Assembly (NCBI GenBank): GCA_045541115.1
Contig: JAZQIM010000001.1
Span: forward strand, 16,345 to 80,344
Direction of reading: 5' to 3'
Source of the DNA: Aphodoplasma sp045541115
GTDB lineage: Bacteria > Bacillota > Clostridia > UBA1381 > UMGS1253
Length of the DNA stretch: 64,000 nucleotides
The notes under the pieces were generated by a model, which was given only the letters and a program-made list of their open reading frames with translations, searched no databases and was not told where the DNA came from. Of this stretch, positions 25,195-32,234 are shown in pieces; within the stretch, counting starts at the first letter, position 1, and every line of letters starts with the position of its first letter. The position numbers and the translations under genes are program-made.

Positions 25195-25286
25195 AATATA
25201 ATGTAGCAGAACGCTACACTCTCTGACCTAAATCAAAACAAATAACAGGGGCAGAAAAAGAAAGGCAAGAAACAAACAGGAACATA

Positions 25287-25323
25287 AAAGGCTATCTGTA
25301 ATTTAAACGCAGATAGCCTTTTT
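25287..25323 (+). terminator. terminator of the Toprim gene
   Basis: AAAAGGCTATCTG (25286-25298) pairs with CAGATAGCCTTTT (25310-25322), followed by T. Confidence 0.85.
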
Positions 25324-25342
25324 GACAGTTGATTTGACAGTA
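25322..25342 (+). repeat. integrase arm-type sites, right end
   Basis: TTGACAGTT (25322-25330) and TTGACAGTA (25334-25342), a 12-base period, same orientation as the left pair. About 130 bases inside the right attachment core. Confidence 0.65.
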
Positions 25343-25468
25343 AATAGAAGAAAAAGCAAGGGTAAATAAGGGGAAATAAGAAGAAACGCACAAAAAAAGA
25401 AAACTGCTTAATCCCCTTGAAATAAGCAGTTTTCAGGCACTTTTTATAAGAACACTCAAAATATAACA

Positions 25469-25481
25469 AATGGTTTAGATG
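25469..25481 (+). repeat. right attachment core (attR side)
   Basis: AATGGTTTAGATG, identical to 19292-19304. Joining left flank and right flank at this core rebuilds a plausible empty site. Confidence 0.7.
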
Positions 25482-25504
25482 CCACTGACCTTCTGTACTA
25501 TCAA

Positions 25505-25708
25505 TTAGTTTCCTGGATATTTATACTCTTTCCCTTTCCAGAAATTATCCCCATAGGATTGCGTGCCCTTTCCCCGACAGTAGTTACAGAGATGTCCATT
25601 TGAAAACCCAGAACCATGACACGCAGAACATTTGTTACTGTTACCACAAGATGTACAAATCATAACAACAAGTGATATACAGCATATTATTGCTAAAATT
25701 TTCTTCAT
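25505..25708 (-). CDS. small lipoprotein with DnaJ-type cysteine repeats
   Basis: A 67-residue predicted lipoprotein. The N-terminus is KKILAIICCISLVVMICTSCGN: a basic start, a hydrophobic core and a lipobox ending in Cys-Gly, so it is probably anchored outside the membrane. The mature part has two CxxCxGxG motifs (CSACHGSG and CNYCRGKG), as in the zinc-binding region of DnaJ, enough for one zinc ion. A GGGGTG site precedes the ATG. It is just outside the right end of the integrated element. Function unknown; a secreted zinc or redox protein is possible. Confidence 0.75.
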   Translation of the reverse strand: MKKILAIICCISLVVMICTSCGNSNKCSACHGSGFSNGHLCNYCRGKGTQSYGDNFWKGKEYKYPGN

Positions 25709-25712
25709 TTTT

Positions 25713-26078
25713 TCACCCCTTATTTATTTGATTTTGTTTTGCAGTGTTTATTGATGAAATTAGCACTCTTTTAATTTCAAGACATTCTTTAAGCAAAGAA
25801 TCTCCTTCTTCATTTGTAAGTAATTCCGACTTGATAAGTAATCTTAACCAATATTCTGTTTCAGCCGTTTCTTTCAAAGATATATGTAATTTAGATATAA
25901 AATCAGCTTTACCTTGTCCATAGTTAGCCTCATTAATATTTGCACCAATACTTGTACCACTTCTGACTATTTGTTTAGATATAACTGTTTCTTTTTTATC
26001 CTTTATCAAGTACCTCTGCAACTTTATAATTCTTGCAGCAAAATCTATTGATTTATCTATTAAAATATTCTCTTTCAT
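25713..26078 (-). CDS. four-helix bundle protein (S23/Avd-like)
   Basis: A 121-residue protein of the 23S-rRNA-intervening-sequence family. Seen are the typical start KENILIDKSIDFAARIIKLQ, the conserved QIVRSGTSIGANINEANYGQ and the ISLKETAETEYWLRLLI helix. The family usually starts with MKEN, so I use the ATG at 26078, preceded by GGTGATGAAT; longer versions up to 26123 are open. Relatives serve as accessory proteins of diversity-generating retroelements, but no reverse transcriptase is nearby. Four bases separate it from the lipoprotein gene downstream. Confidence 0.85.
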   Translation of the reverse strand: MKENILIDKSIDFAARIIKLQRYLIKDKKETVISKQIVRSGTSIGANINEANYGQGKADFISKLHISLKETAETEYWLRLLIKSELLTNEEGDSLLKECLEIKRVLISSINTAKQNQINKG

Positions 26079-26150
26079 ATTCATCACCAGGAACATTTTA
26101 TCATTAAATTCAAATAATTTCAATTATTAATTATTCATCAGCGGAGCGAC

Positions 26151-26209
26151 TTCATCATTCATTATTCATTAAAAATCCTCTCGCATTTAATGAATGATGA
26201 ATATTGAAT
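26151..26209. repeat. foldback repeat of ATTCATT units
   Basis: TTCATCATTCATTATTCATT (from 26151) is nearly the inverse of the 23-base stretch starting with TTTAATGAATGATGAA (from 26187), separated by about 13 bases. Such AATGAATGATG foldbacks are common intergenic repeats in gut Clostridia. It lies directly upstream of the four-helix-bundle gene. Confidence 0.7.
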
Positions 26210-26235
26210 AAAGAAAAATGAATAATACAAAACAA

Positions 26236-26264
26236 AAAAATCCTATCTTTCGACAGGATTTTTG
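26236..26264 (-). terminator. terminator of tRNA-Arg
   Basis: AAAAATCCTATC pairs with GACAGGATTTTT with one mismatch; T-run on the minus strand immediately after the tRNA CCA end. Confidence 0.75.
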
Positions 26265-26267
26265 TTT

Positions 26268-26344
26268 TGGCGTGCCTGGAGGGATTCGAACCCCCGACCT
26301 TTTGGTTCGTAGCCAAACACTCTATCCAGCTGAGCTACAGGCAC
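26268..26344 (-). tRNA. tRNA-Arg (anticodon ACG)
   Basis: A 77-base tRNA with encoded CCA. Acceptor GTGCCTG (5' end at 26344) pairs with CAGGCAC, discriminator G. The anticodon loop reads GGCTACGAACC, giving ACG, which after A-to-I editing by TadA reads CGN codons. The T-arm GGGGGTTCGAATCCCTC is perfect. Confidence 0.97.
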
Positions 26345-26365
26345 ATATTCAAAGCGACTTTTAAT

Positions 26366-26394
26366 ATTATAACACCGTTTATATAAAAAGTCAA
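26366..26394 (-). promoter_or_regulatory. promoter of tRNA-Arg
   Basis: On the minus strand TTGACT (26389-26394), 17 bases, TATAAT (26366-26371), about 22 bases before the tRNA 5' end. Confidence 0.8.
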
Positions 26395-26471
26395 ACAATT
26401 TTTTAAAAAATTTTTTATTATATTTTTTACATAAACTCAGTTGCTTTTAATCAAAACGGCGCGTGCATATG

Positions 26472-26500
26472 TTGACTAAAATAGTTATTTATTATATAAT
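26472..26500 (+). promoter_or_regulatory. promoter of the MgtC-like gene
   Basis: TTGACT (26472-26477), 17 bases, TATAAT (26495-26500). Short leader of about 27 bases with AAGGAG, so no room for a riboswitch. Confidence 0.8.
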
Positions 26501-26533
26501 GTATCTTATATTATATTTAAGGAGACAAAAGTA

Positions 26534-27202
26534 ATGATAGAATATATTTTAGTTACGCTCGAATATTTTTTGCGCATTGTTCTTTCGGGAATATGCGGCG
26601 GCATAATCGGCTATGAGCGCAAAAATCACGGCAAAGAGGCAGGAATCCGTACGCATACAATCGTCGCTTTGGCTTCGGCACTTTTAATGATTGTATCAAA
26701 ATACGGTTTTAATGACCTTGCTTTCAGTGCCGATTTTAAGCTCGATCCATCGAGAGTCGCATCACAGATTGTTTCCGGCATAGGCTTTCTCGGCGCAGGA
26801 ATGATTTTTATTTCAAAAAAATCTGTTAAAGGTCTTACGACTGCGGCAGGCGTATGGGCAACTTCGGGCATTGGTATGGCAATAGGCAGCGGCATGTACG
26901 CAATCGGAATTTTAAGCACGCTTGTCATTCTTGTTGTGCAGCTTATTACGCATAAAAAGTGGAGATTTTTAAAATCACCAAGCGAAGAACAGATTTCATT
27001 CGTTATTACCGACAGCGGCACTGCTCTTGAATACCTTAAAAATTATATAGAATCTCTTGACATACAGATATCTGAAATGTCAATTTCAAAAAATCCGGAG
27101 GGCTGTGTCGAGGTCTTTGTAACAGCTACGCTTCCTCACAATTTTAACATTCTAAGCCTTCTCGAGTATAACCACGATTATATAGAAAAAATCGAACTAT
27201 AA
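26534..27202 (+). CDS. MgtC/SapB-family membrane protein
   Basis: A 222-residue protein with about four transmembrane segments. Seen are the MgtC core RIVLSGICGGIIGYERKNHG, GIRTHTIVALASALLMIVS, DPSRVASQIVSGIGFLGAG and the GLTTAAGVWATSGIGMAIG block, then a cytosolic ACT-like tail of about 80 residues. The family is tied to growth under low magnesium and to membrane-potential control; the molecular activity is unsettled. The absence of an Mg2+ leader argues against classical MgtC regulation. The MATE gene follows 25 bases downstream. Confidence 0.93.
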   Translation: MIEYILVTLEYFLRIVLSGICGGIIGYERKNHGKEAGIRTHTIVALASALLMIVSKYGFNDLAFSADFKLDPSRVASQIVSGIGFLGAGMIFISKKSVKGLTTAAGVWATSGIGMAIGSGMYAIGILSTLVILVVQLITHKKWRFLKSPSEEQISFVITDSGTALEYLKNYIESLDIQISEMSISKNPEGCVEVFVTATLPHNFNILSLLEYNHDYIEKIEL

Positions 27203-27227
27203 CTTTAAAACACAGGAGCATATAACA

Positions 27228-28583
27228 ATGTCAGATACAATGGTTCGTGATTTGACAACAGGAAATGTCACTAAACAACTTTTGAAATTTGCGTTTCCTC
27301 TGTTTTTGTCAAACTCACTTCAGGCAATTTACAATATTGTCGACATGATCGTCGTCGGCAGATGTATAGGTGGAGCGGGCATGTCAGCCGTTTCAATCGG
27401 CGGCGACATACTTCATCTTTTGACCTTTGTGGCGATGGGCTTTTCTTCTGCAGGCCAAGTCCTCATCGCACAGCAGGTAGGCGCAAATAACCTTGAGCGC
27501 GTGCGCCGCATTATCGGCACAATGTTTTCATTTTTGCTCATCACCTCTGTTATAATGTCGGTCGGTTGCTTTTTTATTCGCTACCCGATTCTAAACTGGC
27601 TAAACACACCGAGGGAGTCATATAAATACACAATGGACTACACGCTCACATGTATCGTAGGGCTTGTGTTCATATACGGCTACAATATTGTCAGCGCTAT
27701 ACTTCGCGGCATGGGTGACAGTCGCCGTCCGTTCATTTTCGTAGCAATCGCCGCCATTTTAAACCTTGTTTTAGATATAATTTTTGTGGCTTATCTTGAT
27801 ATGGAAGTCTTTGGCGCTGCACTTGCGACAGTTATCGGCCAGGGTGTAAGCTTTGTAATATCGCTTATATATTTATACATACACAAAGACAGCTTTTGCT
27901 TTGACTTTAAGCTAAAAAGCTTTGCAATCGAAAAGAAGGCTCTTTCAAAAATTGTTGCGCTCGGCGTTCCTATGGCAATACAGTCTGCCGCCGTAAGCTT
28001 TTCTAAAATCGTTTTAATGGCATGGATAAATATGTACGGCGTTGTGTTCTCTGCTCTTGCAGGCGTTTACAACAAAATCAATGTTGTGAGCGGCATCGTA
28101 TCAAATTCATTTACAACTGCCGGCTCTGCCATGGTAGGACAAAATCTCGGCGCAAAAAAAGATGAGCGCATACCAAAAATACTAAATACTGTGGCTTTCT
28201 GCGGCATATCAATTTGCCTTGTTCTTTCCGCCGTTATTTTCTTCTTCCCGAGCCAGACATTTGCCGCATTTACGAACGATGCTGATGTTTTATCTGTTGC
28301 ATCTATACTTATCGCTCCGATTATACTAAACTTCTTTGGCTCAGCGACAAGAAGCGTAAGCTTTTCAATAATAAACGGTTCAGGCAATACAAAGCTTAAT
28401 CTTGCAGTCGCAATCATCGACGGAATAATAAGCCGTATGGGAATCGCGGCGCTATTAGGCTTTGTTTTAAAGATGGATTGTCTTGGCTTTTGGTACGGCG
28501 ATGCCATCGCAGGCTTTGTGCCGATTATAATCGGTATATGTTTTCTTCTTTCGGGAAAATGGAAAACGAGCACACAAAAATAA
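27228..28583 (+). CDS. MATE-family multidrug/cation antiporter
   Basis: A 451-residue, 12-helix exporter driven by Na+ or H+. Seen are the N-terminal LTTGNVTKQLLKFAFPLFLS and NIVDMIVVGRCIGGAGMSAV, and the second-half repeat LGVPMAIQSAAVSFSKIVLM with GSAMVGQNLGAKKDERI. This form (DinF/NorM-like, clostridial subgroup) is often present in several copies per genome; the substrate is unknown. An AGGAG precedes the ATG. Confidence 0.93.
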   Translation: MSDTMVRDLTTGNVTKQLLKFAFPLFLSNSLQAIYNIVDMIVVGRCIGGAGMSAVSIGGDILHLLTFVAMGFSSAGQVLIAQQVGANNLERVRRIIGTMFSFLLITSVIMSVGCFFIRYPILNWLNTPRESYKYTMDYTLTCIVGLVFIYGYNIVSAILRGMGDSRRPFIFVAIAAILNLVLDIIFVAYLDMEVFGAALATVIGQGVSFVISLIYLYIHKDSFCFDFKLKSFAIEKKALSKIVALGVPMAIQSAAVSFSKIVLMAWINMYGVVFSALAGVYNKINVVSGIVSNSFTTAGSAMVGQNLGAKKDERIPKILNTVAFCGISICLVLSAVIFFFPSQTFAAFTNDADVLSVASILIAPIILNFFGSATRSVSFSIINGSGNTKLNLAVAIIDGIISRMGIAALLGFVLKMDCLGFWYGDAIAGFVPIIIGICFLLSGKWKTSTQK

Positions 28584-28596
28584 TATTTATATACAA

Positions 28597-28630
28597 AAAA
28601 CTCTCTGCCCTATCGCAGAGAGTTTTATTT
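28597..28630. terminator. bidirectional terminator between MATE gene and gltX
   Basis: Perfect 11-base stem AAAACTCTCTG (28597-28607) and CAGAGAGTTTT (28616-28626), T-runs on both strands. Confidence 0.85.
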
Positions 28631-28640
28631 TGTTTTTCTG

Positions 28641-30098
28641 TTAACCGAGAAGAGAAATACCCGTTTTAATTCTCTTAATACTTTCTTCTTTACCGATTAG
28701 CGTCGCAATCTCAACGCCGCCACCCGGTGTAAACTTCTTGCCTGACAAAGCGACGCGAAGCGGGAAGAGTATCACGCCGTTCTTTACGCCAAGGCTCTCT
28801 ATAAGTGCAAACAATGAATCATGTATCGCGTCATGGCTCCAGTCGTCAAGCCCTTCAAGTACAGGCAAAATCTTTTCAAGCGCTTCCTTCGAGCTTTCAA
28901 GAGTTGTCTTCATCTTTTTATTAACATAAAGCTCTGTATCATATGAAGGCAATTCATCGATAAAATCAATCGCCTCCGGAATGTCAGAGAATTTTTCTGT
29001 TCTGTCATGCAAAAGTGCCGACAAAGCTTTAAAATCAATATCGCTCTTCACGGCCTGCTTATAAAACGGCATAGCTGCATCGCAAAATTCGTCTATGCTC
29101 ATCTTTCTTATATATTCGCCGTTCATCCAGTTAAGCTTATTTACGTCAAATATCGCAGGCGATTTGCTTATGCCCGACACATCAAACTGCCCAGCAAGCT
29201 CGTCCAAAGTAAATATCTCCTGCTCAGTTCCCGGACTCCAGCCGAGAAGTGCAATATAGTTTATGATTGCATCTTTAAGATATCCTTTGTTTATAAAATC
29301 CTCATACGATGCATCGCCGTCACGCTTCGAGAGCTTCTTTTGCGCATCCTTCATAACAGGCGAGCAGTGAATATACGTCGGTATCTCCCAGCCAAACGCC
29401 TCATACAAAAGGTTGTACTTTGGTGTTGATGAAAGATACTCGCTTCCGCGAATAACATGCGTGATACCCATAAGATGATCGTCGATAACGTTTGCAAAGT
29501 TATATGTCGGAAGGCCGTCTGCCTTTAAAAGCACGTTGTCATCAAGTGTCGAGTTGTCGACTACGATATCGCCAAACACTTCGTCGTGGAAAGTCGTCGT
29601 TCCTTCTCTCGGAATTTTCTGGCGGATAACATACGGCACGCCGCTTTTTATCTTTTCTTCTATTTCCTCTTTTGAAAGACGCGAGCAATGTCCGTCATAT
29701 TTTGGCGGAACCTTTGATGCAGTCTGAATAGCGCGAAGCTCTTCCAAACGCTCCTTGTCACAAAAACAATAATATGCTCCGCCAAGCTCAACGAGCTTTT
29801 CAGCATACTGCTTATATAATCCGCGGCGCTCACTTTGGATATACGGTCCGCATCCACCGTCTTTATCCGGGCCTTCATCATGTGTAAGACCTGTGTCTGC
29901 AAGTGTTTTATAGATGAGATCAACTGCGCCGTCAACGTAACGCTCCTGGTCTGTATCTTCAATTCTTAAAATAAAATCGCCACCGCTCTTTCGCGCAAGA
30001 AGCCATGCATAAAGCGCCGTACGCAAATTTCCTATATGCATATAACCGGTCGGGCTCGGAGCAAAGCGCGTCCTTACTTTCTTTTTTGTATCAGCCAT
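28641..30098 (-). CDS. gltX: glutamate--tRNA ligase
   Basis: Class I synthetase, 485 residues. Seen are the HIGH region RFAPSPTGYMHIGNLRTALY near the start, the IEDTDQERYVDGAV motif, the KMSKS-type loop AQKKLSKRDGDASYEDFI and the C-terminal anticodon-binding helices. The ATG at 30098 follows GGAG with six bases; the frame stays open further upstream but has no binding site there. It may be discriminating or non-discriminating; a gatCAB operon is not in the window. Divergent from mnmG. Confidence 0.97.
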   Translation of the reverse strand: MADTKKKVRTRFAPSPTGYMHIGNLRTALYAWLLARKSGGDFILRIEDTDQERYVDGAVDLIYKTLADTGLTHDEGPDKDGGCGPYIQSERRGLYKQYAEKLVELGGAYYCFCDKERLEELRAIQTASKVPPKYDGHCSRLSKEEIEEKIKSGVPYVIRQKIPREGTTTFHDEVFGDIVVDNSTLDDNVLLKADGLPTYNFANVIDDHLMGITHVIRGSEYLSSTPKYNLLYEAFGWEIPTYIHCSPVMKDAQKKLSKRDGDASYEDFINKGYLKDAIINYIALLGWSPGTEQEIFTLDELAGQFDVSGISKSPAIFDVNKLNWMNGEYIRKMSIDEFCDAAMPFYKQAVKSDIDFKALSALLHDRTEKFSDIPEAIDFIDELPSYDTELYVNKKMKTTLESSKEALEKILPVLEGLDDWSHDAIHDSLFALIESLGVKNGVILFPLRVALSGKKFTPGGGVEIATLIGKEESIKRIKTGISLLG

Positions 30099-30162
30099 AA
30101 TAATCTCCATTCCGCCGCAATCGCGGCATAAATTACATTTTATATAAGATTTTAACATATTT

Positions 30163-30191
30163 ATTATAAGCTTACCTCGCCAAATTGTCAA
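30163..30191 (-). promoter_or_regulatory. promoter of gltX
   Basis: On the minus strand TTGACA (30186-30191), 17 bases, TATAAT (30163-30168): both hexamers perfect. The leader is about 60 bases, too short for a T-box. Confidence 0.9.
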
Positions 30192-30251
30192 CAAAAAAGC
30201 TCTTTTTTGCTCTAATCTTGCGCTTATTTTTACCCTAAACGCGTTATGCTC

Positions 30252-30280
30252 TTGAAACAAAGCCGATTATGTGATATTAT
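30252..30280 (+). promoter_or_regulatory. promoter of mnmG
   Basis: TTGAAA (30252-30257), 17 bases, TATTAT (30275-30280). Confidence 0.65.
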
Positions 30281-30325
30281 TTTAATATGCTTATAACAAG
30301 TATTATTGAAAGAACGGAGAAACTT

Positions 30326-32185
30326 ATGCAAAATTTCAGTGCAAATTATGATATAGCAGTAATCGGCGCAGGACATGCAGGCTGTGAAGCGGCGCTTGCA
30401 GCGGCTCGTCTTGGCAAAAGGACGCTCATACTCGCAACAAATCTCGACGCAATCGCAAATCTTCCGTGCAATCCGTGTATCGGCGGCACAGCAAAAGGTC
30501 ATCTTGTACGCGAGATTGACGCTCTCGGCGGCGAGATGGGAAAAGTTGCTGACAAAACATTTATACAGTCAAAAATACTAAACCGCGCAAAAGGCCCTGC
30601 CGTTCATTCGCTGCGCGCACAAATCGACAGACGTGCTTATCAGACGGAAATGAAGCATCGCCTCGAGCTTACAGAAAATCTTGATATAGTCCAGGCAGAA
30701 GCCGTCGACATATTTACCGAGGATAACCGTGTGTGCGGTCTTCTTACTGCGACAGGTACTTCGTACGGCGCAAAATGCATAATTATTGCAACAGGCACTT
30801 TCCTTGGCGGAAGAACGCTTATCGGAGAGTATAGCCGTGACTCCGGTCCTGATGGAATGTTTGCTGCAACAGAGCTTTCAAATTCCTTAAAACGTTTAGG
30901 TATAAAGATTTTGCGCTTTAAGACAGGTACGCCTGCACGCGTACTGAGAAGCAGCGTCGATTTTTCTGTGATGGAAGAAGAATGCGGCGATGAAGAAATA
31001 ACGGCATTTTCTTTTGAAACAGATGACAAGCTTGAAAACAAATCATCATGCTATTTGACATACACAAACGAAAAAACTCACGAAATTATCCGTAACAATC
31101 TTCACCGTGCACCGATGTATTCGGGCGCAATCACGGGCGTTGGCCCACGATACTGCCCATCAATCGAAACGAAAATTGTGCGCTTTGCGCAAAAAGAGCG
31201 CCATCAGGTTTTCATTGAGCCTATGGGCATAAACACAGAAGAAATGTATGTGCAGGGCCTTTCTACGAGCTTGCCCGAGGATGTCCAGCTCGAGATGCTT
31301 CACAGCATGAAGGGCCTTGAAAACGTGAAAATTATGCGAAGCGCATATGCAATCGAGTACGACTGCATTGACACTCTGCAGCTAAAGCCGTCACTCGAAT
31401 TTAAAGCCATAGACGGATTGTTTGGTGCAGGACAATTTAACGGCACAAGCGGCTATGAAGAAGCTGCGGCGCAGGGACTTATTGCGGGAATCAATGCCGC
31501 GCGCAAGCTATCCGGCGAAGAACCGATAATTCTTAAGCGCTGCGAAAGCTATATCGGTACACTTATCGATGACCTCGTTACAAAAGGCACGAATGAGCCA
31601 TACCGAATGATGACATCGCGCTCGGAGTACCGCCTTCTTTTGCGCCAGGATAATGCAGATGCGCGTCTTACCCCCATAGGTCATAAGATAGGTCTTATAA
31701 GCGATGAGCGTTATGAGCGTTTTTGCGAAAAACAAAATGCGATAGAAGCTGAGGTTGAAAGGCTATGGAGCGTAAACGTTTCCCCTGTAGCCGTAAACCC
31801 ACTGCTCGAAAAATATAGCTCGACTCCCATTAAAACTGGCATAAAGCTCGCCGAGCTGATTCGCCGTCCGGAGCTTGGATACGATATATTGGCACCGGTA
31901 GATAAAAGCCGTCCGACTCTTTCGCGCGACATAACAGAAGAGGCGGAAATTCTCATTAAATACGAAGGCTATATCCAAAAGCAAATCAGTGCTGCAGAGC
32001 AGATGAAAAAGCTTGAAAGCAAAAAGATTCCGCAGGATATAAACTACGACGATGTGTACGGTCTGCGCGACGAAGCAAGACAAAAGCTTTCGCAGGTTCG
32101 TCCCGAAACTCTCGGTCAGGCATCGCGCATCTCGGGCGTATCTCCTGCAGATATTACCGTTATGCTGATTCATCTTGGAAAATAA
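30326..32185 (+). CDS. mnmG: tRNA uridine-5-carboxymethylaminomethyl modification enzyme MnmG
   Basis: FAD-dependent enzyme that with MnmE modifies the wobble uridine of several tRNAs; 619 residues, normal length. Seen are the FAD-binding IAVIGAGHAGCEAALAAARL, the CNPCIGGTAKGHLVREIDAL block with the catalytic cysteine, the PRYCPSIETKIVRF motif and the C-terminal helical tail with YEGYIQKQ. The ATG at 30326 follows GGAG. mnmE and rsmG, its usual neighbours near the origin, are not here. Confidence 0.97.
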   Translation: MQNFSANYDIAVIGAGHAGCEAALAAARLGKRTLILATNLDAIANLPCNPCIGGTAKGHLVREIDALGGEMGKVADKTFIQSKILNRAKGPAVHSLRAQIDRRAYQTEMKHRLELTENLDIVQAEAVDIFTEDNRVCGLLTATGTSYGAKCIIIATGTFLGGRTLIGEYSRDSGPDGMFAATELSNSLKRLGIKILRFKTGTPARVLRSSVDFSVMEEECGDEEITAFSFETDDKLENKSSCYLTYTNEKTHEIIRNNLHRAPMYSGAITGVGPRYCPSIETKIVRFAQKERHQVFIEPMGINTEEMYVQGLSTSLPEDVQLEMLHSMKGLENVKIMRSAYAIEYDCIDTLQLKPSLEFKAIDGLFGAGQFNGTSGYEEAAAQGLIAGINAARKLSGEEPIILKRCESYIGTLIDDLVTKGTNEPYRMMTSRSEYRLLLRQDNADARLTPIGHKIGLISDERYERFCEKQNAIEAEVERLWSVNVSPVAVNPLLEKYSSTPIKTGIKLAELIRRPELGYDILAPVDKSRPTLSRDITEEAEILIKYEGYIQKQISAAEQMKKLESKKIPQDINYDDVYGLRDEARQKLSQVRPETLGQASRISGVSPADITVMLIHLGK

Positions 32186-32198
32186 TTTTTGTAAATAA

Positions 32199-32225
32199 AA
32201 AAGGCTGCAAATTGCAGCCTTTTTT
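32199..32225. terminator. bidirectional terminator between mnmG and the SLH gene
   Basis: AAAAGGCTGC pairs with GCAGCCTTTT around an AAATT loop, with T-runs on both strands. Confidence 0.85.
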
Positions 32226-32234
32226 GTATTTTTA

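Larger units (their letters stand above)
19292..25481. mobile_element. 6.2-kb integrative element
   Basis: Bounded by a perfect 13-base direct repeat AATGGTTTAGATG (19292-19304 and 25469-25481). Inside are a tyrosine integrase and an excisionase next to the left end, integrase arm-type repeats near both ends, two winged-helix-like genes, a membrane protein, a Toprim-domain gene and several hairpin-rich non-coding stretches. The sequence is visibly more AT-rich than the flanks and uses AAA, AAT and TTA codons heavily. There is no relaxase, coupling ATPase, type IV secretion gene, capsid gene or antibiotic-resistance gene, so it would need a helper to move between cells. Limits are inferred from the repeats. 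Confidence 0.8.
25195..25504. other. right end of the element, non-coding
   Basis: A 310-base stretch holding the Toprim-gene terminator, the right arm-type sites and the right attachment core, then 23 bases of chromosomal sequence. Open frames here cross these sites and are not credible genes. Confidence 0.6.

Noticed and set aside
25233..25469. 78-codon minus-strand frame at the right end of the element
   Set aside because: It covers a terminator and the integrase arm sites and has no start context.
25713..26123. Diversity-generating retroelement suggested by the Avd-like protein
   Set aside because: No reverse transcriptase and no template/variable repeat pair in the surrounding 20 kb.
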